From the NCBI GenBank assembly GCA_017550445.1, contig JAFZOV010000183.1:1-20283 (forward strand): a stretch of 20,283 bases of DNA. Reading direction: 5' to 3'. Numbering within the stretch: position 1 is the stretch's first letter; the number at the start of each line of letters is the position of its first letter. The stretch is from Fibrobacter sp. (GTDB lineage: Bacteria > Fibrobacterota > Fibrobacteria > Fibrobacterales > Fibrobacteraceae). Position numbers and translations under genes: made by a program. Shown here one piece after another: positions 7,730 to 14,960 of the stretch. The notes below the pieces were generated by a model. That model was not told where the DNA came from. It did not search any database and saw nothing but the letters and a program-made list of their open reading frames with translations.

Positions 7730-9573
7730 TTATTCCCCTCAAAAATATGTTCTTCCTCTAGAATTTTCTCTACACGGTTGCGAATGTCTTCGGGTATGGT
7801 CAGGGCCTTTTGGTGATGGGGCTTGATACGGGCGTCTACAATCAGCGGGGCTTCGCACCCCCAGTGTTTTTCGCGAATTTGAGCGTGGTAGCCAAAAACA
7901 TCCTTAGCCGGGTCTGAACGGGTAAAGGTTAGCCACAAGAAATCGCGAAGTTTGCTTGTATCAAGCGAATTGTCAAGAATCGGTGCAGAATCTACGATTG
8001 AAATCCAGGGATAGTTCTCGCGGAATTCCCAGTGCACAAGAGCTTCTTCGATTTTGGTGATAAATGCATCGCGCTCGCTGCCGTTAAAGGCTGGGCCTTG
8101 CAAAACGATAACGCCCGGCATCGGAATTTTAGCCGCGGTGATTCCCTGAATTTGAAGTGTTTGCAAGTCTTCGGGATTGCTACGGAGTTCGCGTTTCTTT
8201 AAGCCCGCGGCGGCAATGGTCAACTTGGATCCGTGATTGAGCTTGGAACCGGTATAGTCCAGCGTGTCGATGCTCGTGCTCGTTTCGAAATGCAGGTCAC
8301 GACTAAAGTCGATTCGTTTCAGTACATGCCCGAAGAATCCGGCGACATCGTTTACGTCGGGGGCGTTGTCTTCGGCTGCGGCAATCAAAAGATACTTCGT
8401 CAGGCTCGCCTGGTTAAATCCGAAAATCGCATTTGCGGTCTTCAAGAGTTCCAACGGCTCGCTGTCTTCAGGCTTGGCGTAAGGCCTAAAGCGTTCGTGG
8501 GCAAGCGCCAAGCAAAGCGGGTGTACTCCGGCGTCATCGACGGCGTGGAGCGCTACAAGCCCCGGAATCGATGCTGGAACCATGGGCTTTGTAATCTGGT
8601 GAATAAAGCTGCCGAACAAGGTGTCTTCTTGCGGCGGGCGTCCTACGACCGTAAAGGGGTAGATGGCGTTTTTCTTGCACAAGACCTTTTTGACTTTCAA
8701 GAACGGAAACGGATGCCTATCGGAATAGTAGCCGATATGGTCGCCGAACGGGCCTTCAGGTTTTAAGTCAGGAGCCATCTCGCCTAAAATACAAAAATCG
8801 GCGTCACTTGAAACAAGGTAACCGTCGTATTCAAAATAGCGGAATCTACGACCGCCCAGCATGCCTGCAAACAAAAGTTCGCTCAGGTTTTCGGGCATAG
8901 GCATGACTGCAGCGACGGTCTGCGCAGGCGTACCGCCAATAAAAATGCTCACCTTGAGCGGGTGACCATCTTCAATCGCTTTCTGATGGTGCCTTGCGAT
9001 ATCGCGCTTAATTTGGTAATGCAACCCGCATTCGTCGCTTTCGTAGTCGTTGCCGGAAATCTGCACACGATACATGCCCACGTTAGTCGTCATGATCGAG
9101 GCTTTCTCGGCGGGGCGTGTTGCCACTTGCGGGAGCGTAATGAAGGCTCCACCGTCATGTGGCCAACAATGCAACTGCGGCAAGTCCGAAAGCTTGCACT
9201 CCTTAAAATCTTTGATGCTTCCGCTCTTTTTCGGGAGCGAATGAAGTCCGGTACGAGCCGCTTTCAAAAGCTTGGCGGGGGAGGCGTGCTTAAAGAATTC
9301 AACCGGATTCGACTTAAAAAGGACGGCTGTTTGCGTCCCTTTCAGGGTGTCGCGGAATAGGTAATCGAGCCTTTCCTGAGAGCCGAAAATATTACAGACT
9401 GCCCTAAAGGGGCTTCCCTTGACATGTTCGAATAGAATGGCCGGACCATTTTTTGCAAAAACTTGGCGTGCAATTTCAGGCATTTCCAGATACGGATCTA
9501 CTTCACGCTGAATGCGCTTGAGCATGCCTGCTCGTTCAAGATCTAGCAGAGCCTGTTCCAAGTTTTTGTACAT
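7726..9573 (-). CDS. UbiD-family prFMN-dependent decarboxylase (615 aa)
   Basis: UbiD-family enzymes reversibly decarboxylate aromatic or conjugated acids using prenylated FMN made by a UbiX partner. Family motifs are clear: WPHDGGAFITLPQV (137-150), NVGMYRVQI (164-172), GGRRFRYFEYDGY (240-252), EGPFGDHIGYYS (273-284, with acidic residues of the active site) and VGRPPQEDTLFG (310-321). At 615 residues it is longer than E. coli UbiD (about 497), like the long UbiD homologues annotated for menaquinone in some anaerobes. I chose ATG 9573 (MYKNLEQALLDLERAG). An upstream in-frame start at 9699 would add 42 low-complexity residues and overlap the SRPBCC gene by 113 bases. The gene follows the SRPBCC stop by 13 bases and ends overlapping the metalloprotease ATG. 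No ubiX gene is in the window. The substrate is undetermined. Confidence 0.88.
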   Translation of the reverse strand: MYKNLEQALLDLERAGMLKRIQREVDPYLEMPEIARQVFAKNGPAILFEHVKGSPFRAVCNIFGSQERLDYLFRDTLKGTQTAVLFKSNPVEFFKHASPAKLLKAARTGLHSLPKKSGSIKDFKECKLSDLPQLHCWPHDGGAFITLPQVATRPAEKASIMTTNVGMYRVQISGNDYESDECGLHYQIKRDIARHHQKAIEDGHPLKVSIFIGGTPAQTVAAVMPMPENLSELLFAGMLGGRRFRYFEYDGYLVSSDADFCILGEMAPDLKPEGPFGDHIGYYSDRHPFPFLKVKKVLCKKNAIYPFTVVGRPPQEDTLFGSFIHQITKPMVPASIPGLVALHAVDDAGVHPLCLALAHERFRPYAKPEDSEPLELLKTANAIFGFNQASLTKYLLIAAAEDNAPDVNDVAGFFGHVLKRIDFSRDLHFETSTSIDTLDYTGSKLNHGSKLTIAAAGLKKRELRSNPEDLQTLQIQGITAAKIPMPGVIVLQGPAFNGSERDAFITKIEEALVHWEFRENYPWISIVDSAPILDNSLDTSKLRDFLWLTFTRSDPAKDVFGYHAQIREKHWGCEAPLIVDARIKPHHQKALTIPEDIRNRVEKILEEEHIFEGNK

Positions 9574-9586
9574 GGAAATCTCGCTG

Positions 9587-10081
9587 TTATCCGGCGGTAG
9601 CGGATTGGTCGATAGCGTTGAACCCTTGGGTCTGTTTCTTGCTTTCGATAGCGGCGAGGGTTTCTCGGGTATCCTTGCGGCTGGCGATAGCGTAAACAAC
9701 GGATGCTTTGTCCATTACCTTTGCAAAGGCATCTTCTGGAAATTCGCTGAACCCCTGGAATGAGAATTCATCGTAGCAGGCGGTCAGATTGCCTTCGTCT
9801 GTAAACATGTGGCTCGCGTTAAAACCGCGGAACGGTCCCTTGTCGAGACGGACCATGATTTTCCCGTTGTTGATGGCACTGATGCGGCCAGTCCAAGTAA
9901 TCTTGCGGAAACCCACCATTACCGTGTAACGGACGATTTCGCCAGCTTCGATAGACTGGGGCAAGGTGTAATGAACAACGGGAGCTTTTCCGATAGTCAC
10001 GTTCATGGGCGCATAGCGCATTGTCTCCAGCATGTTTGCCAGAGTATATTCTTGCCATGAAGTTTGACTGTATTGAACCAT
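9587..10081 (-). CDS. SRPBCC/START-like ligand-binding protein
   Basis: 164 residues. The core VRYTVMVGFRKITWTGRISAIN...VRLDKGPFRGFNASHMFTDEGNLTACYDEFSFQGF fits the SRPBCC (polyketide cyclase/Coq10/START-like) pattern: two strands around a Trp, then GPF, an H-x-F strand and a D-E-F strand. No signal peptide is present. I chose ATG 10081 (MVQYSQTSW); a TTG two codons upstream would add two residues. No good Shine-Dalgarno precedes it. The gene precedes the UbiD-family gene by 13 bases in the same direction. Since Coq10-type members bind quinones, the pairing with UbiD may mean a quinone or isoprenoid-aromatic pathway, but this is inference. The C-terminal 30 residues are polar and probably disordered. 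Confidence 0.62.
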   Translation of the reverse strand: MVQYSQTSWQEYTLANMLETMRYAPMNVTIGKAPVVHYTLPQSIEAGEIVRYTVMVGFRKITWTGRISAINNGKIMVRLDKGPFRGFNASHMFTDEGNLTACYDEFSFQGFSEFPEDAFAKVMDKASVVYAIASRKDTRETLAAIESKKQTQGFNAIDQSATAG

Positions 10082-10155
10082 ATTCAATAATTTAGCAAAA
10101 GAATATTCGATTGGAGTGCGTTTTAAAAATAAATTACGCTTTTTATTGCACTTCG

Positions 10156-10473
10156 TTAAAATTCAAAATCGACGGCGCGACGTTCGGTCACGACCTTCTT
10201 GACGAAGGAAACGATTGCCAAATGTTCCGGATGGTTCTGGTAAATGTCGAGAGCCGCTTTAGTGTGGAATGTGGTGTCGAGTGCGATATCGTATTCTACG
10301 TCTCCGTTACCCAGTTCAGCCTTGTTAAAGTTCAGACCAGATTCAATGCTCAGAAGTCCTGGAATTTTACCGGCCAGGGCGTGGAAAGCGTCGACCATCT
10401 TCTGACCGTTTTCTTTTGCGGTTGCACCTTCGGCTTCGCTTTTCAATTTCCAAAAAACAATGTGACGAATCAT
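10156..10473 (-). CDS. Stress-responsive Dabb (dimeric alpha-beta barrel) domain protein
   Basis: 105 residues, a complete single Dabb domain. Characteristic features are MIRHIVFWKLK at the N-terminus, LAGKIPGLLSIESGLNF (about residues 33-49), EYDIALDTTFHTKAALDIYQNHPEH (60-84) and a closing ERRAVDFEF. Such proteins form dimeric ferredoxin-like barrels; some are enzymes (olivetolic acid cyclase type), but most bacterial ones are of unknown function. AGAGGA lies four bases upstream of the ATG. The start overlaps the glycosyltransferase stop (ATGA, 10470-10473), so it belongs to that operon. After its stop comes a 74-base AT-rich gap (10082-10155) before the SRPBCC gene. The gap holds a TAAATTAT motif and a weak inverted repeat (AGTGC/GCACT, 10115-10152) but no clear terminator. 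Confidence 0.88.
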   Translation of the reverse strand: MIRHIVFWKLKSEAEGATAKENGQKMVDAFHALAGKIPGLLSIESGLNFNKAELGNGDVEYDIALDTTFHTKAALDIYQNHPEHLAIVSFVKKVVTERRAVDFEF

Positions 10474-11657
10474 GAGTTCCTCTTTTGGTTATAAATTTGT
10501 TTGTACAGGTCCAATTGCCGCTTGAAGCAATCGTTCCAGCTGAATTTTTCGGCGTAGGTTCGGGCGTTCGCCTTCTTTTGGCTTAAATCCGAACGGTAAA
10601 GTTCTACAATGGCGTCTGCCAGGGCTTCGGGGGTGCGCTTTCTCAAGATAACGCCAGCGCCCGAGTTCTGCACATGTTCGGCAGCGGCGCCTGAGCTTGC
10701 GCCAATCTGGGCGTTGCCACAGGCCATGCTTTCAAGAATCGAAAGCCCGAAGGTTTCCCAGCCCGAAAGGGCTAGGCCCATATCTACGCTCGCGTAGTAA
10801 CGGGCCATTTCGTCAATAGACGAAATGAAACCGGCATATTGAATATGCGAGTGTTTCTGGACTGCTTCTTCCACTTGCGGCAAGTACGGGCCGGTGCCTG
10901 CAAAAACAAGTGCCGGTTCGCATCCAAGCTTTTCTGCAATCAGCGGGTAGGCGCCCAGCAAAAGTTCGATTCCCTTCTCTTCGCAAAAACGGTGCGGGAA
11001 GAATATCGTGAGACGTTCCGGTCTTCCAGCTTTTAGCTGCAAAACCAGCTTTTCGTCGCGTTTTTCGGGCGTGAACATCTGGATGTCGCAGCCTAGCGGA
11101 ATCCAGTGTGATTTCGGCAAGTTGTTCTTTTCGAGTCGTTTCAGGACTTCGTTGCAAGAAACCTGGATGCCGTCAAAATGCTTGAATTCCTGGCGGGCGT
11201 ACCAGAATGCAATTTTTTTCGCGAGAATTCCCAAGGTGCGGCCGAACTTATTTGTGACGGGGCGTTGCACGTAGGTAATGGGAAAGTCTGCATGCCAAAA
11301 ACTCAGAAGTATGGCGTCTGGCACAACCTTGTTTGCCACGTATCGCACGACGGTGGGCAAGATATAGGGAGAGCCGACTTCGATTACCTGGGGCTTGTAT
11401 TTTTCAAGGATAGGCCTGATTTGCGAAGGCCTCCACATGAAGCGGTATTCCCACTTGCCCGGAAAACGGTAGGCTTCCACATGCTCGATAATGAGCCCGT
11501 TGCTTTTCTGTTCCGTATAGGTTTTGGAATCGGGCATCACGAATACAGACAGGACTTCTTCCTGGCTTTCGTAAAAAGCCATCTTCTGCAAATGGTACCG
11601 ACGAACGCCCCCGCCAGAAGGACTCCAGAAATTGTTAAAATCAACGACAGTGAACAT
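10470..11657 (-). CDS. GT4-family glycosyltransferase
   Basis: 395 residues with the GT-B fold pattern of family GT4 (retaining). The N-terminal Rossmann half has SPSGGGVRRYHLQKM (12-26), the nucleotide-sugar enzyme glycine loop. The C-terminal half has FFPHRFCEEKGIELLLGAYPLI (219-240), VFAGTGPYLPQVEEAV (251-266) and GWETFGLSILESMACG (299-314), with the E-x7-E pair at Glu301 and Glu309. No membrane segment is predicted, so it acts at the cytoplasmic face, perhaps on a lipid or polysaccharide precursor. Donor and acceptor are unknown; related proteins include mannosyl- and glucosyltransferases. The ATG overlaps the stop of the upstream fusion gene by one base (TAATG), and its stop overlaps the Dabb start. 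Codon use looks ordinary. Confidence 0.88.
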   Translation of the reverse strand: MFTVVDFNNFWSPSGGGVRRYHLQKMAFYESQEEVLSVFVMPDSKTYTEQKSNGLIIEHVEAYRFPGKWEYRFMWRPSQIRPILEKYKPQVIEVGSPYILPTVVRYVANKVVPDAILLSFWHADFPITYVQRPVTNKFGRTLGILAKKIAFWYARQEFKHFDGIQVSCNEVLKRLEKNNLPKSHWIPLGCDIQMFTPEKRDEKLVLQLKAGRPERLTIFFPHRFCEEKGIELLLGAYPLIAEKLGCEPALVFAGTGPYLPQVEEAVQKHSHIQYAGFISSIDEMARYYASVDMGLALSGWETFGLSILESMACGNAQIGASSGAAAEHVQNSGAGVILRKRTPEALADAIVELYRSDLSQKKANARTYAEKFSWNDCFKRQLDLYKQIYNQKRNS

Positions 11658-13549
11658 TAAATCCGCTCGATTTCTTCTTGCATGCGGTTCGAAAGCGCGT
11701 CAATAGAAAGTGTGCCTTGGTACAGCTGGTTGTTGCCCAGGCGCTTGGAATCGACGGTCAGGAACATGTTTCCGCCCTTGGATTCCAGCCAGTAAATGGC
11801 GTCGGAATCACGCAGGTATGCTCGAGGCCCAACAAGTCCTGTTTCTGAGTTGATAAGCTCGCCTCCCAAGAACAGTGGAATATCCAATGCCTTGTACAAG
11901 TCGAGAATCGCCGAGGAACGCCTTTCGTGAATGTCTGAAAGGTCCGCATGATCCGAAACTTTCAAGTGGTCGATGCCGTCAATGACAACGACCAGGTTCT
12001 GGTGTTCCTTCACTTCTTCTTTTAGGTTCTGGAGCAGTACGATGTTGTCGAAATTGTTCTGGTCGTCCCAAATTTCTAGGCGGTTATTTCGTACAAAGGC
12101 CATCAGATCGCGTGTGGCTTCCAGAATCTTCTGGTTCACGGATTCATCTACGCTTTGCTTGCGGACTGTCAGTACCGATTCGCCAATGAGCATGGCCACA
12201 AGTCTGTCAAAGATTTGGCGGCGAGGCGTTTCAAGAGCGATGTAGATTAGCTTGAGATTGGGGTTGCTCTGGACTAGATCCAGTGCGAGACTCGAAAGGA
12301 GTGTCGTCTTCAGACCGAAAGGCTTGGAAGACACGTAGAAACATCCGGACTGTATGCCGTCGATTTCTTGCGTCAGTTTCGGGAATGTGTTGAGTGCATA
12401 ACCCACGCTGACATCGGGCGGGCAACCCATGGCCGTGTCGAAGTTTTCCTTGATGTCTTGCAACAGCATGGAACGACGGTGGGTATGTACCGTATCTTCT
12501 CCGGTATTTTCCACCAGTGAAATCAACTGGTCCGCGCCGTTCTTGCGAACCACCAGGTCCACGGTTTCTTCTTTAGGAAGAACGATGGACTTGAATTTCA
12601 AGTTCAGTCGTTCCGCCATTTTCAGGTATTTCTGAATGCGGTATTCTTGCTCGCGACGGTCCTGTTCCCGTCTAAGAATAATCGTGACCGATTCTGCGCC
12701 GCAAGCCTTTAACTTGTACAGATGGCTCAGGGAGAGCTCCTGGTACATGGTCGAAACCACGCCTGGAATGCCTGCGAGGTCTGCGGTCAGGGCGTCAAAG
12801 AATCCTTCCACAATAATGGGCTTCGTAACATCTGATTGGATGTTGAACGGAATGTCGCTGGGTCCCGAGGCGTAAGACACGTAGGTGTGCTGTCCGTCGG
12901 ACTCGTTGATTAGGCGCCCATAAACGGAGTGGATCAATCCCTTGGAATTGCGGGCGGGGATAGTGATGCGGGGCTCGTGGTAGGCGTCCAGGTTGTCCAG
13001 GTAGAAGCTGATCTGGTGACGTTCGATGCCCGACATCATGCAGAAACTGACAAAGGGTTCCGGGTCGCCGCTGTAATAACCGATTCCGTACAGTTGAGCC
13101 TGTCCAATGCTCCAGCCTCGGGCTGCCAAAAAGTCTGCCGAAGATGGACTCTTGCAGGCTGCCCAATGGCAGTAGCGCACAAAGTTCTCCAGGACCTTGT
13201 TCTTTTCTCCGCCGATTTCTTTTATCCACGGGTGTTCTTCTTGTAGCTCGTGTTCCTGCTCAAGAGTCCCTAAAAAGTTGACGGCTTCAGCCCTGGCGGC
13301 TGGTTCTTCCAAGCCGTTAAAGCGGCTGCGCATTACAAATTCGACTAAGTCGCCTTCGCTTCCGCACTGCAGGCAACGGTAACGCCAATAACCCAAGGCG
13401 TCGTAAAAGAATAACGAGGTTTCTTCGGGGGAATGAAACGGACAGCATGCAATCAGGTTTCGACCCCAGCGACTTAAAGGAATTCCCAATTGCCGCGGAT
13501 GGGTTTTCGCTCGCATGACAATTCCTGCATGTTCTTGATCGATAATCAT
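11657..13549 (-). CDS. CHC2 zinc finger-Toprim-DnaB-like fusion protein (primase/helicase-like)
   Basis: 630 residues in the order of a DnaG N-terminus fused to a DnaB-type ATPase, as in Twinkle or phage T7 gp4. A CHC2 zinc finger has Cys36, His39, Cys59 and Cys62 (CCPFH...CLQCGSEGDLVEFV). A primase-like linker follows, with FLAARGWSIGQAQLYGIGYYSG (140-161). A Toprim region has KPIIVEGFFDAL (Glu248) and a second strand VTIILRREQDRREQ (288-301), where the normal D-x-D-x-x-G is altered. From about 375 to 620 there is a RecA/DnaB-like core: Walker A region SSKPFGLKTTLLSS (407-420, Lys414), YIALETPRRQIFDRL, Walker B LVVVIDGIDHL (519-529, Asp524) and a terminal VDSKRLGNNQLYQGTLSID. Walker A lacks the canonical G-K-T. 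The start is set by AGAGAGG six bases upstream (13556-13562). Normal replicative DnaG and DnaB are presumably encoded elsewhere. The role is unknown; a reduced primase or helicase, or a DNA-binding regulator, is possible. Confidence 0.82.
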   Translation of the reverse strand: MIIDQEHAGIVMRAKTHPRQLGIPLSRWGRNLIACCPFHSPEETSLFFYDALGYWRYRCLQCGSEGDLVEFVMRSRFNGLEEPAARAEAVNFLGTLEQEHELQEEHPWIKEIGGEKNKVLENFVRYCHWAACKSPSSADFLAARGWSIGQAQLYGIGYYSGDPEPFVSFCMMSGIERHQISFYLDNLDAYHEPRITIPARNSKGLIHSVYGRLINESDGQHTYVSYASGPSDIPFNIQSDVTKPIIVEGFFDALTADLAGIPGVVSTMYQELSLSHLYKLKACGAESVTIILRREQDRREQEYRIQKYLKMAERLNLKFKSIVLPKEETVDLVVRKNGADQLISLVENTGEDTVHTHRRSMLLQDIKENFDTAMGCPPDVSVGYALNTFPKLTQEIDGIQSGCFYVSSKPFGLKTTLLSSLALDLVQSNPNLKLIYIALETPRRQIFDRLVAMLIGESVLTVRKQSVDESVNQKILEATRDLMAFVRNNRLEIWDDQNNFDNIVLLQNLKEEVKEHQNLVVVIDGIDHLKVSDHADLSDIHERRSSAILDLYKALDIPLFLGGELINSETGLVGPRAYLRDSDAIYWLESKGGNMFLTVDSKRLGNNQLYQGTLSIDALSNRMQEEIERI

Positions 13550-13573
13550 TAGAAGCCTCTCTTTTATACACTA

Positions 13574-13581
13574 AAAATCTA
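13574..13581 (-). promoter_or_regulatory. Candidate -7/-10 element for the fusion-protein operon
   Basis: On the minus strand TAGATTTT lies 24 bases upstream of the ATG at 13549, in the 75-bp divergent spacer shared with ruvC. The position matches the TAxxTTT elements upstream of thrC and pssA. No -35 is clear. On the plus strand a TATTTTTA four bases before the ruvC ATG is too close for a normal leader. Confidence 0.25.
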
Positions 13582-13624
13582 GTTATTTCTGTTGCGCGGG
13601 AGTGCAGAAAATTATTTTTACGGC

Positions 13625-14203
13625 ATGATTGTCCTTGGTATAGATCCTGGGTCCATTACGACCGGCTACGCATTTATCGAAGTGGGCTTAACGAAGCCTA
13701 AAGTTTTGGAATACGGAACTTTACATGCTCCTGCAAGTCACGCCCTTGAGGATCGTTTGCTCCATATTGTGTCGGAACTGGAAAAATTGCTGGACAAGTA
13801 CAAGCCGGAATCCTTCGGAATGGAAGGAATCTTTTTTGCCAAGAATGCCAAGAGTGCCTTGGTGCTAGGACACATTCGCGGTGCAGTCCTGGTGGCCTGC
13901 CGTAAGCGAGGAATCAGCTATTCTGAATATAGTCCTCGCGTGGTAAAACAGTCGGTTACCGGAGATGGTAACGCTTCCAAGGAACAGGTGGCGAATATGA
14001 TTTTTGCCCGTCTCGGGATTCAAGGTGGCAACCTGCCGCTGGATGCATCAGATGCGTTGGCCATAGCCTGGACCCATGCCAATCCGTCTCCTTTAAGTGA
14101 GGCTGTGTCAAAGGCTATCGGCAAAAAGAAAGTGGTTCGAAAAAAGAAGGCGACAACCAAGCAGTGGCTGGATTTGATCGAAAAAATGGGAGGGCATGTT
14201 TGA
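13625..14203 (+). CDS. ruvC: Holliday junction resolvase RuvC
   Basis: RuvC cleaves Holliday junctions as a dimer together with RuvAB during recombinational repair. Counting from the ATG at 13625 (192 residues), the catalytic acids are Asp7 (MIVLGIDPGS), Glu67 (FGMEGIFFAKN), Asp140 and Asp143 (PLDASDALAIAWTH). The YSEYSPRVVKQSVTGDGNASKEQV stretch is the conserved DNA-contact region. The ATG at 13625 is chosen because the protein then starts with the family's usual MIVLGIDPG; an in-frame start at 13592 would add 11 unrelated residues. No Shine-Dalgarno is near the chosen start. A C-terminal tail of about 25 residues is very basic (GKKKVVRKKKATTK). ruvA and ruvB are not in the window. The stop overlaps the next ATG (TGATG). 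Confidence 0.95.
   Translation: MIVLGIDPGSITTGYAFIEVGLTKPKVLEYGTLHAPASHALEDRLLHIVSELEKLLDKYKPESFGMEGIFFAKNAKSALVLGHIRGAVLVACRKRGISYSEYSPRVVKQSVTGDGNASKEQVANMIFARLGIQGGNLPLDASDALAIAWTHANPSPLSEAVSKAIGKKKVVRKKKATTKQWLDLIEKMGGHV
14188..14194 (+). promoter_or_regulatory. Ribosome binding site of the M15 peptidase gene, inside ruvC
   Basis: GGGAGGG lies within the last ruvC codons, eight bases before the ATG at 14203. It decides this start over the upstream in-frame codon at 14164 and supports coupled translation of the two genes. Confidence 0.6.
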
Positions 14204-14880
14204 TGAACGGCTTGCTGGATTGTTATGGGCTTCGTGGTGTAGACTGTCCCGACTTTGTTAAAGTGGATGGCTATATTGTAGATAAATTAATTCTTGAAGA
14301 TTATAACAAGTTAAAAGAGTCTCTTGCAAAATTTGGCTTTTCTCTCCGCATTGAATCCGCATACCGCCCCTTCGAAAGGCAACTTTCTATTTGGAACCGT
14401 AAGGCTAGCGGCGAATTGAAGTTGCTTTCCGCCGAAGGACTCCCCATGGAGCGTCCGAGCGACGAAGAGGATTTGATGTATGCGATTTTAACGTGGTCGG
14501 CGCTCCCTGGTGCAAGCCGTCACCATTTGGGGACCGACTTGGACGTTGTCGACGGAAATGCCTGTCCGGCTGGCTACGAGGTGGAACTTACGCCTGCCGA
14601 ATGTGACGGCTTGTTCCGCCCCTTCCATGAAAAGCTCACGGAGCTGATCGGGGCGGGTGAGTCCTTCGGCTTCGAACGAGTCTTTGTGCCTGGCCGCGGA
14701 AAAATTCAGCCTGAAATGTGGCACATAGCGCATCTGCCGACTTCGCGCAAGTACCTTGAAAATTTCTCGCTGAAAGAGCTCCGTTCCATCTACGAGAAGA
14801 CCGATATCGCCTGTAAGGATGCTCTTCTCGCGAACCTTGAAAAACTTGCAGAGGATTATATATATCCCTATTTTGTATAA
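14203..14880 (+). CDS. M15-family D-alanyl-D-alanine (or L,D-) carboxypeptidase without signal peptide
   Basis: 225 residues from ATG 14203, which overlaps the ruvC stop; GGGAGGG lies eight bases upstream (14188-14194). A start at 14164 would add 13 residues inside ruvC and lacks support. M15B/VanY signatures are complete: SAYRPFERQ (52-60, Arg55), S-x-H-x-x-G-x-x-x-D with Ser105, His107, Gly110 and Asp114, and E-x-W-H with Glu171 and His174. The zinc ligands are expected to be His107, Asp114 and His174, with Glu171 as the base. These enzymes remove a terminal D-Ala from muropeptides. There is no signal peptide or membrane anchor, so a cytoplasmic role is likely. The next gene is a cytoplasmic-type MpaA-like amidase, so muropeptide recycling is a reasonable context. 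Confidence 0.85.
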   Translation: MNGLLDCYGLRGVDCPDFVKVDGYIVDKLILEDYNKLKESLAKFGFSLRIESAYRPFERQLSIWNRKASGELKLLSAEGLPMERPSDEEDLMYAILTWSALPGASRHHLGTDLDVVDGNACPAGYEVELTPAECDGLFRPFHEKLTELIGAGESFGFERVFVPGRGKIQPEMWHIAHLPTSRKYLENFSLKELRSIYEKTDIACKDALLANLEKLAEDYIYPYFV

Positions 14881-14957
14881 AATGTGTAATGTGTAATGTG
14901 GAATGAGTAATTAGACACATCGCACATCTCACACTTCACACTTCACATCCCACATTA
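14881..14957. repeat. Phased heptad inverted repeat, 11 units
   Basis: From the base after the TAA stop, the sequence reads in exact 7-base steps: AATGTGT, AATGTGT, AATGTGG, AATGAGT, AATTAGA, CACATCG, CACATCT, CACACTT, CACACTT, CACATCC, CACATTA. The first four units are one orientation (AATGTGN) and the last six are its complement orientation (CACATNN), with AATTAGA in the centre, so the RNA can fold into a long imperfect hairpin. It ends three bases before the ATG of the MpaA-like gene and so occupies its whole leader. A shorter relative lies at 6041-6080. Heptad repeats (STRRs) are known from cyanobacteria; I know of no description of this one. Confidence 0.8.
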
Positions 14958-14960
14958 TAT

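Noticed and set aside
9574..9699. N-terminal extension of the UbiD gene up to 9699
   Set aside because: The added 42 residues are low-complexity and lie inside the SRPBCC gene; the family N-terminus starts at MYKNLEQALLDLERAG.
10115..10152. Inverted repeat AGTGC/GCACT between the Dabb and SRPBCC genes as a terminator
   Set aside because: The arms are only 5 bases with a long AT-rich loop, and there is no T-run on the transcribed strand.
11657..13549. Calling the fusion gene the main replicative primase (dnaG) or helicase (dnaB)
   Set aside because: Both the Toprim acidic motif and Walker A are altered and the domain mix is not that of a normal dnaG or dnaB.
14881..14957. CRISPR array or ordinary tandem repeat
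   Set aside because: Units are 7 bases with no spacers and in two opposite orientations; no cas gene is present.
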